Part shown: one piece after another, positions 8,194 through 16,414 of the stretch
Position numbering within the stretch: the stretch's first letter is position 1
How the letters are laid out: each line of letters opens with the position of its first letter
Source of the DNA: Actinomycetota bacterium
Lineage (GTDB): Bacteria; Actinomycetota; Acidimicrobiia; Acidimicrobiales; Ilumatobacteraceae
Direction: 5' to 3'
NCBI GenBank assembly: GCA_016870865.1
Contig: VGAC01000013.1
Location: forward strand, 1 to 52,501
Length of the DNA stretch: 52,501 bases
Made by a program: the position numbers and the translations under genes
Notes under the pieces: generated by a model
What the model was told of the DNA's origin: nothing
What the model saw: the letters and a program-made list of their open reading frames with translations, nothing else
The model's database searches: none

Positions 8194-8958
8194 TCAGACC
8201 CCTGTCATGCGACGGGCAAACGCAACCGAGCCCGCGAAGATAAGGCCGCGGTCGAAGTCCTGTGTGGCTACGTGAAAGCTGCGTTCGAGCGTCACCCGCT
8301 CGACCGGGCCGCCGTACGCGTCGGCGAGGCGGTCGCTTTGTGCGGGGTCGACGACGTGGTCGTTCACCGACGTATAGAGAAGGAGTGGGACGCGCGTCGC
8401 CGCGTATCTCTTCGACAATGGCGCAAGGCCCTCATCCATGAACGACAGCAACGGCCGAACAGGCAGTCCCGGGTAAGCATTCTCCGTGACGTCGGGGTCG
8501 GCGATGTCACTTCCGATGCCGGGCATCACCTCGGTGCCACCGTCGAGAATGCCGCGCATGGCGTTCAGCATTTCGTCGGCGAGTGGGTAGGTCGCGGGGT
8601 TCACACAGACGATGCCCTTGGTCTCGGGGTGTTCGGCTGCCAGCCAGAGCGTCAGCGAGCCACCCATCGAGAGCCCCATCACAACGACATTCTTCGTTCG
8701 TGCCACGAGTCGTGCGTACGCGGCATCGGCATCACGGCACCAGTCGACCCACCGTGTCGGCAGCATGTCGTCGATGCACGTGCCGTGCCCCGCGAGGCGG
8801 GGCATTTCGACATGGAACCCGGCCGCTGCGCACGCTTCGGCAAGACCCCGCATCGAACCGGGATTCCCGGTGAATCCGTGCACAACCACGACACCTGCGT
8901 CGGCGGTTCCTTCGTGCGTCCACGCCTCGGCGCCTTCCATGACGGACGATTCGTTCAT
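8194..8958 (-). CDS. Alpha/beta-hydrolase, carboxylesterase or monoacylglycerol-lipase type
   Basis: A serine hydrolase of 254 residues with the nucleophile elbow GLSMGG (Ser97), an oxyanion-side HGFTGNPGS motif, an acid residue in SVNDHVVDP and a catalytic His in RSFHVATQD. It resembles EstA/Est30-type carboxylesterases that cleave short esters or monoglycerides. The start at ATG 8958 is preferred over an in-frame ATG at 8991 because a TACACT box ends 6 nt before it. It heads the operon that runs through lgt and gatCAB to the thioredoxin-like gene. Confidence 0.88.
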   Translation of the reverse strand: MNESSVMEGAEAWTHEGTADAGVVVVHGFTGNPGSMRGLAEACAAAGFHVEMPRLAGHGTCIDDMLPTRWVDWCRDADAAYARLVARTKNVVVMGLSMGGSLTLWLAAEHPETKGIVCVNPATYPLADEMLNAMRGILDGGTEVMPGIGSDIADPDVTENAYPGLPVRPLLSFMDEGLAPLSKRYAATRVPLLLYTSVNDHVVDPAQSDRLADAYGGPVERVTLERSFHVATQDFDRGLIFAGSVAFARRMTGV

Positions 8959-8964
8959 TGGGCA

Positions 8965-8970
8965 AGTGTA
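8965..8970 (-). promoter_or_regulatory. Putative -10 box (TACACT) of the hydrolase-lgt-gatCAB operon
   Basis: TACACT ends 6 nt before the ATG at 8958, implying a leaderless mRNA for the seven-gene operon. Confidence 0.5.
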
Positions 8971-8995
8971 GAGCGCGTGCAACGTCGGCACTGTC

Positions 8996-9001
8996 TAGCC
9001 T
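8996..9001 (+). promoter_or_regulatory. Putative -10 box (TAGCCT) of the M48 peptidase gene
   Basis: TAGCCT ends 7 nt before GTG 9009. This supports a leaderless start there rather than the in-frame ATG at 8958. Confidence 0.5.
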
Positions 9002-9008
9002 CGGTCAC

Positions 9009-9899
9009 GTGGTGCGGCGTCGTAGAACTTTCATCGACCCCGCGGCCCTGACCGCCGTCGTGCCTGTTCTCGCCCTGTTGCCGGCATGGCTCACCGCCAT
9101 GAGCCTGATTTGGTTCGTCGTCTCGATTCCCTTCGACACGCCGTATTTTTTCTTCGTCACCACCGCTGCATTCGCCTCCGTCGTGATGTTTCTTCCCGTC
9201 ACTCAGCGAATTTTTGTGACCCGAATGCTCGGTGTTCGAGCACCCGACCGTGAACAGCGTCGCCGGCTCGATACCGCCGCACGGATGGTTCTCGCGGCGG
9301 CACGAACACCGGAGCGTCACTTCGTGTTCGCCGTCGAGGTAAGCAGTGACGTGAATGCATTCGCGTGCGGTGGGCACATCCTCGTCGTGAGTTCCTTCGC
9401 ACTCGAGAGTCTCGACGACGATGAATTGCTCGGTGTCGTGGCACACGAATTCAGCCACCACCTCGGTGCGCACACGATCGGGCTGTCATTCGCACAGTGG
9501 TTCAGCCTGCCGGTTCTGCTCTTCGCACGACTCGGCGAATACACGCGCAGAGTTGCGCGCTCGCCGTTGCGTCGGCTCGCCGGGACAGCGGGAATTGCGC
9601 GCCACTCCGTGCGGCTCATCGATCACGGGCTGCGTGGGTTTTCGTGGTTGTTCGGCGCGACGTTGACCACGGCACAACGACTCAACGACCTTGTGGGGCG
9701 GGACGCAGAATTCCACGCGGATCGCCGTGTCGTCGAGCTTGGTTTCGGCCGGCAGTTGTCGCGTGCCCTGACACACGTTGCGGCACGTGACGGATCGTCG
9801 GTCGGACGCAGCCGCAACGAACGAATATTCTCCTCGCACCCACCCGCCCGCACTCGCATTGCGCGCATCGAGGCGCTTTTGCGTTCGCGTTCCCGTTAG
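9009..9899 (+). CDS. M48-family (HtpX-like) membrane zinc metallopeptidase
   Basis: The protein of 296 residues has two hydrophobic N-terminal helices (about 14-38 and 46-64) and then a gluzincin domain: DVNAFACGG (114-122) and AHEFSHHLG, where HEFSH at 146-150 binds zinc and supplies the catalytic Glu. A third ligand is likely the Glu of GRDAEFHADRRVVELG. These are the hallmarks of M48 peptidases such as HtpX, which cut membrane proteins in quality control. GTG 9009 is chosen for its -10 box; GTG 9012 is also possible. It is divergent from the hydrolase operon with 50 bp between starts. Confidence 0.88.
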   Translation: MVRRRRTFIDPAALTAVVPVLALLPAWLTAMSLIWFVVSIPFDTPYFFFVTTAAFASVVMFLPVTQRIFVTRMLGVRAPDREQRRRLDTAARMVLAAARTPERHFVFAVEVSSDVNAFACGGHILVVSSFALESLDDDELLGVVAHEFSHHLGAHTIGLSFAQWFSLPVLLFARLGEYTRRVARSPLRRLAGTAGIARHSVRLIDHGLRGFSWLFGATLTTAQRLNDLVGRDAEFHADRRVVELGFGRQLSRALTHVAARDGSSVGRSRNERIFSSHPPARTRIARIEALLRSRSR

Positions 9900-9919
9900 C
9901 CGCACAAAAGACCCAGCGG

Positions 9920-9925
9920 TAACCT
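9920..9925 (+). promoter_or_regulatory. Putative -10 box (TAACCT) of the heme gene cluster
   Basis: TAACCT ends 7 nt before the hemE GTG at 9933, as expected for leaderless transcription. Confidence 0.5.
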
Positions 9926-9932
9926 GAAGGCC

Positions 9933-10991
9933 GTGGCTGTCCCCCCTGCCGTCACGGCCAACGACCCATCGGCGTTTCTTCTCGCGGCTCGCGGGCTTCG
10001 CGCCCCGCACACGCCCGTCTGGTTCATGCGACAGGCGGGACGCAGTCTTCCCGAGTACCGCGCCTTGCGTGGCCAAGGCAGCATTCTCGATGCGATAAAG
10101 CGCCCCGACCTTGCGGCCGAGTTCACGTTGCAGCCGGTCCGCCGATACGGCGTCGACGCAGCGGTTCTCTACAGCGACATCGTCGTGTCGTCGCATGCGG
10201 TTGGTTTCGGAATCGATGTGGCACCGGGGACCGGGCCCGTCGCGCAACGACCACTGCGCACGACAGCCGACCTTGCGCGCTTGCGACCCCTCGATGCCGA
10301 AACGGACATGGGATACGTGCTCGACACCATCGACTTGTTGGTTGGCGAACTCGAAGTGCCGCTGCTCGGGTTCGCCGGTGCGCCATTCACCGTCGCGAGT
10401 TACCTCATCGAGGGTCGGCCGAGCCGCACCTATGAGAACACCTTGGCGATGATGCGCGACGAGCCCGTGTTGTGGGGCAACGTGATGGAACGCCTCACAC
10501 AGCACGCGGTCGAAGTAGTCGACAAACAGGTCCGCCACGGTGCGGCTGCATTCCAGGTCTTCGACAGTTGGATCGGCGCGCTCGACGATTCCTCGTACCG
10601 TGCCGCCGTTCTACCCCACACGCGCGCACTCTTCACCGAACTACGTCGACTGCATCCCGATGTCCCGGGTATCCACTTCGGCGTTGCCTGTTCGCATCTT
10701 CTCGAGGCAATGCACGACGCGGGTGGTGCGGTGCTGGGCGTCGACCAGACGGTGCGCCTCGATGAGGTTCGCCGTCGGGTCGGCAGTGACGTCGTTCTGC
10801 AGGGCAACCTCGACCCTGCCGCCGTTCTCGCCGGACGCGATCCCGCACTCTCGGCGGCCGACGACGTTCTCGCCGCCAATGCGGGACACCCCGGACACAT
10901 TTTCAACCTCGGCCACGGTGTCACACCGCAGTGCGACCCCGAGGTTCTCCTGGCCGTTGTGCAACACGTTCACGAAAGGACCCGCCGATGA
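9933..10991 (+). CDS. hemE: Uroporphyrinogen decarboxylase
   Basis: HemE removes four carboxyl groups from uroporphyrinogen III to give coproporphyrinogen III. The product has 352 residues and shows the first signature PVWFMRQAGRSLPEYR and the second FAGAPFTVASYLIEG, plus the ending IFNLGHGVTPQ, all typical of the family. GTG 9933 directly precedes the conserved N-terminus. It is the first of three overlapping heme genes; its TGA overlaps the ATG of the ferrochelatase. Confidence 0.97.
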   Translation: MAVPPAVTANDPSAFLLAARGLRAPHTPVWFMRQAGRSLPEYRALRGQGSILDAIKRPDLAAEFTLQPVRRYGVDAAVLYSDIVVSSHAVGFGIDVAPGTGPVAQRPLRTTADLARLRPLDAETDMGYVLDTIDLLVGELEVPLLGFAGAPFTVASYLIEGRPSRTYENTLAMMRDEPVLWGNVMERLTQHAVEVVDKQVRHGAAAFQVFDSWIGALDDSSYRAAVLPHTRALFTELRRLHPDVPGIHFGVACSHLLEAMHDAGGAVLGVDQTVRLDEVRRRVGSDVVLQGNLDPAAVLAGRDPALSAADDVLAANAGHPGHIFNLGHGVTPQCDPEVLLAVVQHVHERTRR

Positions 10992-11899
10992 TTTCCGTCA
11001 TCCTTATGGCGTACGGCACCCCACGCAGTCGCGAGGAGATCCTCCCCTACTACACCGACATTCGCCGTGGCCGGCCACCGACCGACGAGCTGCTCGCCGA
11101 ACTCACCGCGCGCTACGAGGCCATCGGCGGCCTGTCACCGTTGGCAGCAATGACCGAGGCGCAGCGCGACGCCATTCAAAGCGCCCTCGACGCTGTTGCA
11201 CCGGGCGAGTTCCGCGTGTCACTCGGACTGAAGCACGCGCAGCCGATGATCGAAGAGGCAGTGTCCGCCGTCGCAACGACCGGGACAGAAAAGATCATCG
11301 GCCTCGTTCTCGCCCCGCACTATTCGACCTACAGCATCGGGCAGTACGTGGGCCGCGCGGCGGCGGCAGCCGAACCCCATGGGATCGGCGTCGTCGGCAT
11401 CGACTCCTGGGCGACAGAACCCGCATTCATCGACTTCCTCGCCAACGACATGCGTGCCCGGCTGGCAAGGATGCCGGCGAACACCAAAGTGCTCTTCACC
11501 GCACATTCGCTTCCCCAACGCATCATCGATGCGGGCGACCCGTATCCACAGGAATTGCGCTCGACTGCCATGGCCGTTGCAAACGCCCTCGGCCTGCGTG
11601 AACACGAGCAGTGGGACATCGCCTGGCAATCGGCGGGTCGGACACCCGAGCCGTGGATCGGCCCCGACGTACTCGAGGCGATCGATGCGCTGGCTGCTTC
11701 CGACTCACCGCCGGCGGGCGTGCTCGTGTGCGCGTGCGGTTTCGTTGCCGACCACCTCGAGGTGCTCTACGACCTCGACATCGAGGCGAAGAAACATGCC
11801 GAGTCGCGTGGCCTCGTCTTTGATCGCGTCGCCTGCGTCAACGACGATCCCCGTGTGATGGCGGCGCTCGCGCGGCGCACGATCGAGGCTGCAAGTTGA
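10988..11899 (+). CDS. hemH: Ferrochelatase, coproporphyrin type
   Basis: The protein inserts iron into a porphyrin. In actinobacteria the substrate is usually coproporphyrin III (CpfC). It has 303 residues, with the metal-site His in FTAHSLPQRIIDAGDPY and the conserved Glu in ACGFVADHLEVLYDLD, and begins VILMAYGTPRSREEILPYY. ATG 10988 is chosen: it overlaps the hemE stop (ATGA) and has an AAAGGA ribosome-binding site just upstream. A coproporphyrin substrate is inferred from the HemY-type oxidase that follows. Confidence 0.95.
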   Translation: MISVILMAYGTPRSREEILPYYTDIRRGRPPTDELLAELTARYEAIGGLSPLAAMTEAQRDAIQSALDAVAPGEFRVSLGLKHAQPMIEEAVSAVATTGTEKIIGLVLAPHYSTYSIGQYVGRAAAAAEPHGIGVVGIDSWATEPAFIDFLANDMRARLARMPANTKVLFTAHSLPQRIIDAGDPYPQELRSTAMAVANALGLREHEQWDIAWQSAGRTPEPWIGPDVLEAIDALAASDSPPAGVLVCACGFVADHLEVLYDLDIEAKKHAESRGLVFDRVACVNDDPRVMAALARRTIEAAS

Positions 11900-13305
11900 G
11901 CACGGGGTCGATGCCGAAACGGGTCGTCATTGTCGGCGGCGGCATCACCGGGCTTGCCTGCGCACATCGCCTCCTCGCCCTCGATCCGCTGGTCGATGTG
12001 ACGGTTCTCGAGGCCGACGCACGGGTTGGGGGCGTGATTCGCACCTCGCCCTTCGCCGGCCATGCAGCTGTCGACGAAGCCGCCGATGCCTTTCTCCTGC
12101 GCGTGCCCGCCGCACGGAATCTCGCCGAGGAAGTCGGCCTCGGGGGTTCACTGACATCCCCGGCCGTTGCACACGCATCGGTGTGGCGCGGTCGACTTCA
12201 TCCCCTGCCCGAGAGTCTTTTGCTCGGCGTGCCGACGCGGCTGGGCCCCCTCGTGCGGTCCCGTCTCATCTCGACACGTGGCAAGTTGCGCGCCGGACTC
12301 GAGCCGTTCCTGCCTCGCACAGCGACCGACCTCGATTGTCTCGGGGCGTTCATGCGCAAACGCCTCGGCAACGAGGTCCAGGAAATATTGATCGACCCGC
12401 TTGTCGGGAGTATCTACGCCACCGACACCGACTCCTTCTCGCTGCGCGGTATGCCGCAGTTGCAGGAACTCGCATCCGAGGGCCGCAGCCTCATGATCTC
12501 GGCGCAAAAACGCCCGAGACCTGCACCTGGAGGCGCCGAGAATCCCGTGTTTGCTGCGCCGGCGGGTGGGATGCAGGCGCTCACCGATGCCGTGCACGCG
12601 TCGGTGCTTCGTGCGGGTGCGAAGGTGATGGTCAATTCGCGCGTCAGCGGTCTCGACCACGACGGAAAGGACCTCGTCGTTCGTGTCTCTGACGAGGAAC
12701 ACCGATGCGACCACGTCGTGCTCGCATCGCCCGCCCGACGGACCGGCGAATGGCTGGCCCACGCCGCACCGAACGCCGCACGCCTGCTGGCGGCATGGGA
12801 GCACGCGTCGGTCGTTATGGTCACACTCGCGGTGCCGCGACACGCGATGCCCCGCTCCGCCACCGGCAGCGGCTACCTCGTGCCCAAGACGGTGCAGCGT
12901 TTCGTCACCGCGGTTTCCTTCGCGTCACAGAAATGGGCGCACCTCGACGACGGTACGAACATGGTTCTGCGTGTCTCGCTCGGACGTGATGGAATGCCGC
13001 TTCATCACCATTCGAACGACGAACTGCTCTCCTTCGTGCTGGCGGATCTCAAGTGGCACCTCGGTGTCGACTTCGATTCCCATGTGGGCAACGACCATGT
13101 GAGGCTCACGCGATGGGTCGAAAGCTTTCCGCAGTACCGGCCGCGTCACTTCGAGCGCGTCGACCGCGTCGAGGCCCACCTCGCGACGGAATTGCCCAAC
13201 GTCCATCTCGCCGGGGCGAGCTACCGGGGAATCGGTATTCCGGCCTGCATCGAACAGGCGAACGAGACGGCGCGGCGGATCATCGAACGGGTCTCCGTGC
13301 GCTGA
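11896..13305 (+). CDS. hemY: FAD-dependent coproporphyrinogen III / protoporphyrinogen oxidase (HemY/CgoX type)
   Basis: The enzyme oxidises coproporphyrinogen III to coproporphyrin III using FAD and oxygen. It has 469 residues, with an N-terminal Rossmann motif VVIVGGGITGLACAHRL, the flavin-contact Glu/Arg segment VLEADARVGGVIRTS, and a C-terminal flavin motif VHLAGASYRGIGIPACIEQAN. The start is probably TTG 11896, overlapping the hemH stop as TTGA; ATG 11911 is an alternative. No coproheme decarboxylase (HemQ/ChdC) follows, so that step must be encoded elsewhere. Confidence 0.92.
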   Translation: MSTGSMPKRVVIVGGGITGLACAHRLLALDPLVDVTVLEADARVGGVIRTSPFAGHAAVDEAADAFLLRVPAARNLAEEVGLGGSLTSPAVAHASVWRGRLHPLPESLLLGVPTRLGPLVRSRLISTRGKLRAGLEPFLPRTATDLDCLGAFMRKRLGNEVQEILIDPLVGSIYATDTDSFSLRGMPQLQELASEGRSLMISAQKRPRPAPGGAENPVFAAPAGGMQALTDAVHASVLRAGAKVMVNSRVSGLDHDGKDLVVRVSDEEHRCDHVVLASPARRTGEWLAHAAPNAARLLAAWEHASVVMVTLAVPRHAMPRSATGSGYLVPKTVQRFVTAVSFASQKWAHLDDGTNMVLRVSLGRDGMPLHHHSNDELLSFVLADLKWHLGVDFDSHVGNDHVRLTRWVESFPQYRPRHFERVDRVEAHLATELPNVHLAGASYRGIGIPACIEQANETARRIIERVSVR

Positions 13306-13332
13306 ACAGCGGTTTTTTGCCAGAATTGCCAC

Positions 13333-13640
13333 ATGCGCGCGACGCGTCGTTTCCTTCGCAACACCGTCGTCGCCGTGCGCATCCCGGCATTCGGCGTGGA
13401 GGCGAACCTCCCCTACGGCATCCGCGCTGACGTGCTCCAACGTGGCCTGGTTTGTGGCCCGGAAGCGGCCTTGCCGGCAAGCAGGGGAACGCAGTCGTTG
13501 TGGGTCACCGAACAAGCCACGGCGTACCGACGAAGGCCTCGACTTTGACCATCCTCTCCTGCCATCCACCGCATTCGATTGCCTACCGCCACGTGATCTT
13601 CACCAAGTTGGTCAGCCGTCCAGCAGCCGGTGACACGTGA
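13333..13640 (+). pseudogene. Decayed class E-type sortase gene (frameshift plus internal deletion)
   Basis: Two reading frames together spell pieces of a sortase. From 13333 one frame gives VRIPAFGVEANLPYG...ADVLQRG. Near 13446 the homology moves to the next frame as PGLWPGSGLAGKQGN, then VVVGHRTSHGVP, a typical sortase catalytic-His region. Adding a single C at about 13446 restores RGPGLWPGSGL. Right after GVP the sequence jumps to LTILSCHPPHS and VIFTKLV, which match the catalytic-Cys region and C-terminus, so some 50-60 residues between them are missing. No N-terminal membrane anchor is seen. The last stop overlaps the lnt start as GTGA, so the gene once led the lnt operon. Otherwise 13306-13636 holds no recognisable gene. 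Confidence 0.7.
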
Positions 13641-15124
13641 CAGTGCGCGTCTCGCGTGGGGGAACCAAGTCGCTTCTCGCGGGTGTCCTGGTTGCCGGGT
13701 CGATGCCGCCGTGGGGTTGGTGGCCACTGGCTTTCCTGGGCATCGCCTGGTTCCACGTCACCAGCCGTGAAGCGGGGTCGCGCCACGGGGCGTTCGGGCA
13801 CGGTGCCGCTTTCACCCTCGGCTGGTTCCTGCCCGCCACGGCATGGATGTGGTTCATTTCCGCCCCGGGTTGGATCGTCGCCTGCATCCTCTTTGCGGTC
13901 CTCCACGGTCTGGCCGAGAGCATCGTCTGGCGCGCCGAGCGACACGTCGTGTTGCAACCGCTTGCACATGCATCCGTCGAGGCGTTGCGGTTCTCCTGGC
14001 CTTTTGGCGGTGTTCCGCTTGCCTCGCTCGGGATTTCGCAGGCTCAAAGTCCGGTCGTTTCGCTCGTCCGTGTCGTCGGCGTCATCGGGATCACCTGGTT
14101 CGTGTGGCAAGCCGCGACATATCTGGCCGCGCGAAAGCGCCGCTTCGTCGCAATGTCACTCGCCGCTCTGCTCGTGGTTGCCGTTGCACCAACGGGCGCC
14201 GTCATCGACGCTTCACCCGAGGTTCGAATCGCGGTGGTGCAAGGTGGCGGGCCCCAGGGCACGCGCGCGATCAACACCTCCCCACGTGTCGTGCACTTGC
14301 GCCATCTCGAGATGATGCAAACCATCACTCCCGCGGACAAGGTCGACATCGTGGTCTGGCCGGAGAACGTTGTCGACGTGGCCGACTTCGCCGCGTCGAG
14401 CGAATTCGCTGAAATATCCGACGAGGCGAAACGTCTCGGCGTTCCGGTGCTCGTCGGTGTGACCGAGGACGCCGGGCCCGGTCGGTTCACCAACAAACAG
14501 ATCGTCATACGTGCCGATGGCTCACTTGGTGATGGTTATGACAAGGTACGGCTGGTTCCGTTTGGTGAGTACATCCCGATGCGCGGCGTGCTGCGCGCGA
14601 TCGGCGCACCGGTCGACCAGGTGCCAACCGACGCCGTTGCGGGCACGTCGAAGGCATTGCTCGAGGTCCCACTCGGCAGCGCGACCATCAGTGGGGACGA
14701 CGTCGGGGTCGTTCGTGTTGCCACGGCAATCTCGTGGGAAGTGTTCTTCGCTGGTCGTGTGAACGAGGGCGTCGAAGAAGGCGCGACCCTCGTCATCAAC
14801 CCGACGAACGGCTCGTCGTATCGCGGCACGATCCTCCAGACTCAACAACTCGCATCGTCACGTCTGCGCGCCATCGAGTCGGCGCGGTACGTCGTGCAGG
14901 CCGCCCCCACGGGCTTCTCGGGTTTCATCAGCGACAGGGGCGACTTGGTGTCGCGCACGCGAATCGGCCAGGCTGCGGTGATAGTTGCCGACGTGCCATT
15001 GCGCACGGGCCGCACGTGGTATTCGCGACTCGGTGATGCGCCCGTGATCGTTGCGCTTCTGCTCGCATTCGCACTCGTCTCGTACCGTTCACGCAGGCGG
15101 AGCGGTGAACCCACTCGGCGGTAG
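13637..15124 (+). CDS. lnt: Apolipoprotein N-acyltransferase-like protein with Ser in place of the catalytic Cys
   Basis: Lnt adds the third acyl chain to the N-terminal Cys of lipoproteins. The protein of 495 residues has N-terminal membrane helices up to about 190, a nitrilase-like domain (195-470) and a last helix near 475-490. Catalytic Glu (WPENV, Glu243), Lys (YDKVRLVPFGEY, Lys303) and the second Glu311 are present. The nucleophile position, normally Cys in a motif like ICYE, reads AISWEVFF, with Ser366 encoded by TCG at about 14732. Activity is therefore uncertain: it may be a serine variant, an altered enzyme or a pseudoenzyme. GTG 13637 overlaps the end of the sortase remnant. Confidence 0.88.
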   Translation: MTVRVSRGGTKSLLAGVLVAGSMPPWGWWPLAFLGIAWFHVTSREAGSRHGAFGHGAAFTLGWFLPATAWMWFISAPGWIVACILFAVLHGLAESIVWRAERHVVLQPLAHASVEALRFSWPFGGVPLASLGISQAQSPVVSLVRVVGVIGITWFVWQAATYLAARKRRFVAMSLAALLVVAVAPTGAVIDASPEVRIAVVQGGGPQGTRAINTSPRVVHLRHLEMMQTITPADKVDIVVWPENVVDVADFAASSEFAEISDEAKRLGVPVLVGVTEDAGPGRFTNKQIVIRADGSLGDGYDKVRLVPFGEYIPMRGVLRAIGAPVDQVPTDAVAGTSKALLEVPLGSATISGDDVGVVRVATAISWEVFFAGRVNEGVEEGATLVINPTNGSSYRGTILQTQQLASSRLRAIESARYVVQAAPTGFSGFISDRGDLVSRTRIGQAAVIVADVPLRTGRTWYSRLGDAPVIVALLLAFALVSYRSRRRSGEPTRR

Positions 15125-15127
15125 CCT
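15122..15127 (+). promoter_or_regulatory. Putative -10 box (TAGCCT) of the GT4 operon
   Basis: TAGCCT ends 9 nt before ATG 15137. It overlaps the lnt stop region, so the glycosyltransferase operon may have its own start of transcription. Confidence 0.4.
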
Positions 15128-15136
15128 TTCGGTTCT

Positions 15137-16414
15137 ATGACTGGGGGGGCAGACCCGAACGGGCCGTTGCGCATCGCGTACCTCACCTACCGGGGCAAAC
15201 CCCACGTCGGCGGCCAGGGCGTGTACACCCGCCATCTCACCAAGGCGCTCGTTGACCTCGGTCACCACGTCGAGGTGTACGGGGGCCAGCCCTATCCGGT
15301 GCTGGACCCGCGCGTGCCGATGCACCAGCTGCCCAGCCTCGACATCTTCAACGACCTCTACCCCGGTCGATTTCCCGCGTATTGGGAACTCAAGAACCTG
15401 CCGAACATCGTCGAAGCAGCCCTGTTCCTGAAGGGCACTTTCGGCGAGCCGAAGGCGTTCAGCATGCGCGCCTACCGCGCGCTCAAGGCCCGCGTCGGCG
15501 ACTTCGACATCGTCCACGACAATCAGTGCCTCGGTGACGACATCCTAAAGATCGAAAAGATGATCCCGACGATCGTGACGCTTCACCACCCGATCACGCG
15601 CGACCGCGCACTCGAACTCAGCCACACGAAGAGCCGCTACAAGCGCTTGGGCATCGGCCGCTGGTATTCGTTCGTCAAGATGCAGGGCAGGGTCGCCTCG
15701 AAAATGCCGCGCATCGTCGTCGTCAGCGAGAACTCGATCAAGGACATCCACAACGACATGGGGGTGCCCCTCGACCGCATGCGCCTCGTTCCCGTCGGCG
15801 TCGACCCCGATCTCTTCAAGCCGATCGATGGTGTGGTGCGCCGGCCGGGACGACTCATCACGACGGCATCGGCCGACGTTGCCCTCAAAGGTTTGTCATA
15901 CCTGCTCGAGGCAATGGCGAAACTGCGCACGGAACGCGACGTGCACCTGACGATCATCGGCAAACCCAAGCCCGGCAAGAGCGCCGACCTCATCGACTCA
16001 CTTGGCCTGCGCGACGCGATCGACTTCGTGTCGGGCGTTCCCGACGAACGCATCGTCGAACTGTACGCACAGGCCGAACTTGCCGTCGTTCCCAGCCTCT
16101 ACGAAGGCTTCAGCCTTCCCGCCATCGAGGCGATGTGTACCGGTATCTGTCTGGTTGCCACCGACGGTGGGGCACTTCCCGAGGTCACCGGCACCAACGG
16201 TGACACCGTCGTGCAGTGCAAAGCCGGTGACGTCGACTCGTTGGTGGCGGCCCTGCGCCTCGGTCTCGCCGACGCCGACCTGCGCACACGCATCGGTGCC
16301 AACGGCCGTCGACGCGTCGTGGAACGTTGGAGCTGGCGCCATTGTGCGGAACTCACCGTCGAGCAGTACCGCGAGGTTCTCGACATGCAGCACAACCGCG
16401 CACGGAGACGCTGA
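15137..16414 (+). CDS. GT4-family glycosyltransferase
   Basis: A retaining GT-B glycosyltransferase of 425 residues. The N-terminal half has the acceptor-side glycine loop GGQGVYTRHLTKAL; the C-terminal half has RLVPVGVDPDLFKP, then LYEGFSLPAIEAMCTG, the E-x7-E motif that binds the nucleotide-sugar donor. It has no signal peptide and should act in the cytoplasm or at the inner membrane face. Donor and acceptor are unknown. It is first in a run of three overlapping genes with a methyltransferase and an alpha/alpha-barrel protein, which suggests synthesis of a methylated saccharide. Confidence 0.9.
   Translation: MTGGADPNGPLRIAYLTYRGKPHVGGQGVYTRHLTKALVDLGHHVEVYGGQPYPVLDPRVPMHQLPSLDIFNDLYPGRFPAYWELKNLPNIVEAALFLKGTFGEPKAFSMRAYRALKARVGDFDIVHDNQCLGDDILKIEKMIPTIVTLHHPITRDRALELSHTKSRYKRLGIGRWYSFVKMQGRVASKMPRIVVVSENSIKDIHNDMGVPLDRMRLVPVGVDPDLFKPIDGVVRRPGRLITTASADVALKGLSYLLEAMAKLRTERDVHLTIIGKPKPGKSADLIDSLGLRDAIDFVSGVPDERIVELYAQAELAVVPSLYEGFSLPAIEAMCTGICLVATDGGALPEVTGTNGDTVVQCKAGDVDSLVAALRLGLADADLRTRIGANGRRRVVERWSWRHCAELTVEQYREVLDMQHNRARRR

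Noticed and set aside
9486-10538. Minus-strand open frame of 350 codons across the M48 and hemE genes
   Set aside because: It crosses two clear plus-strand genes and their promoter and shows no family signature.
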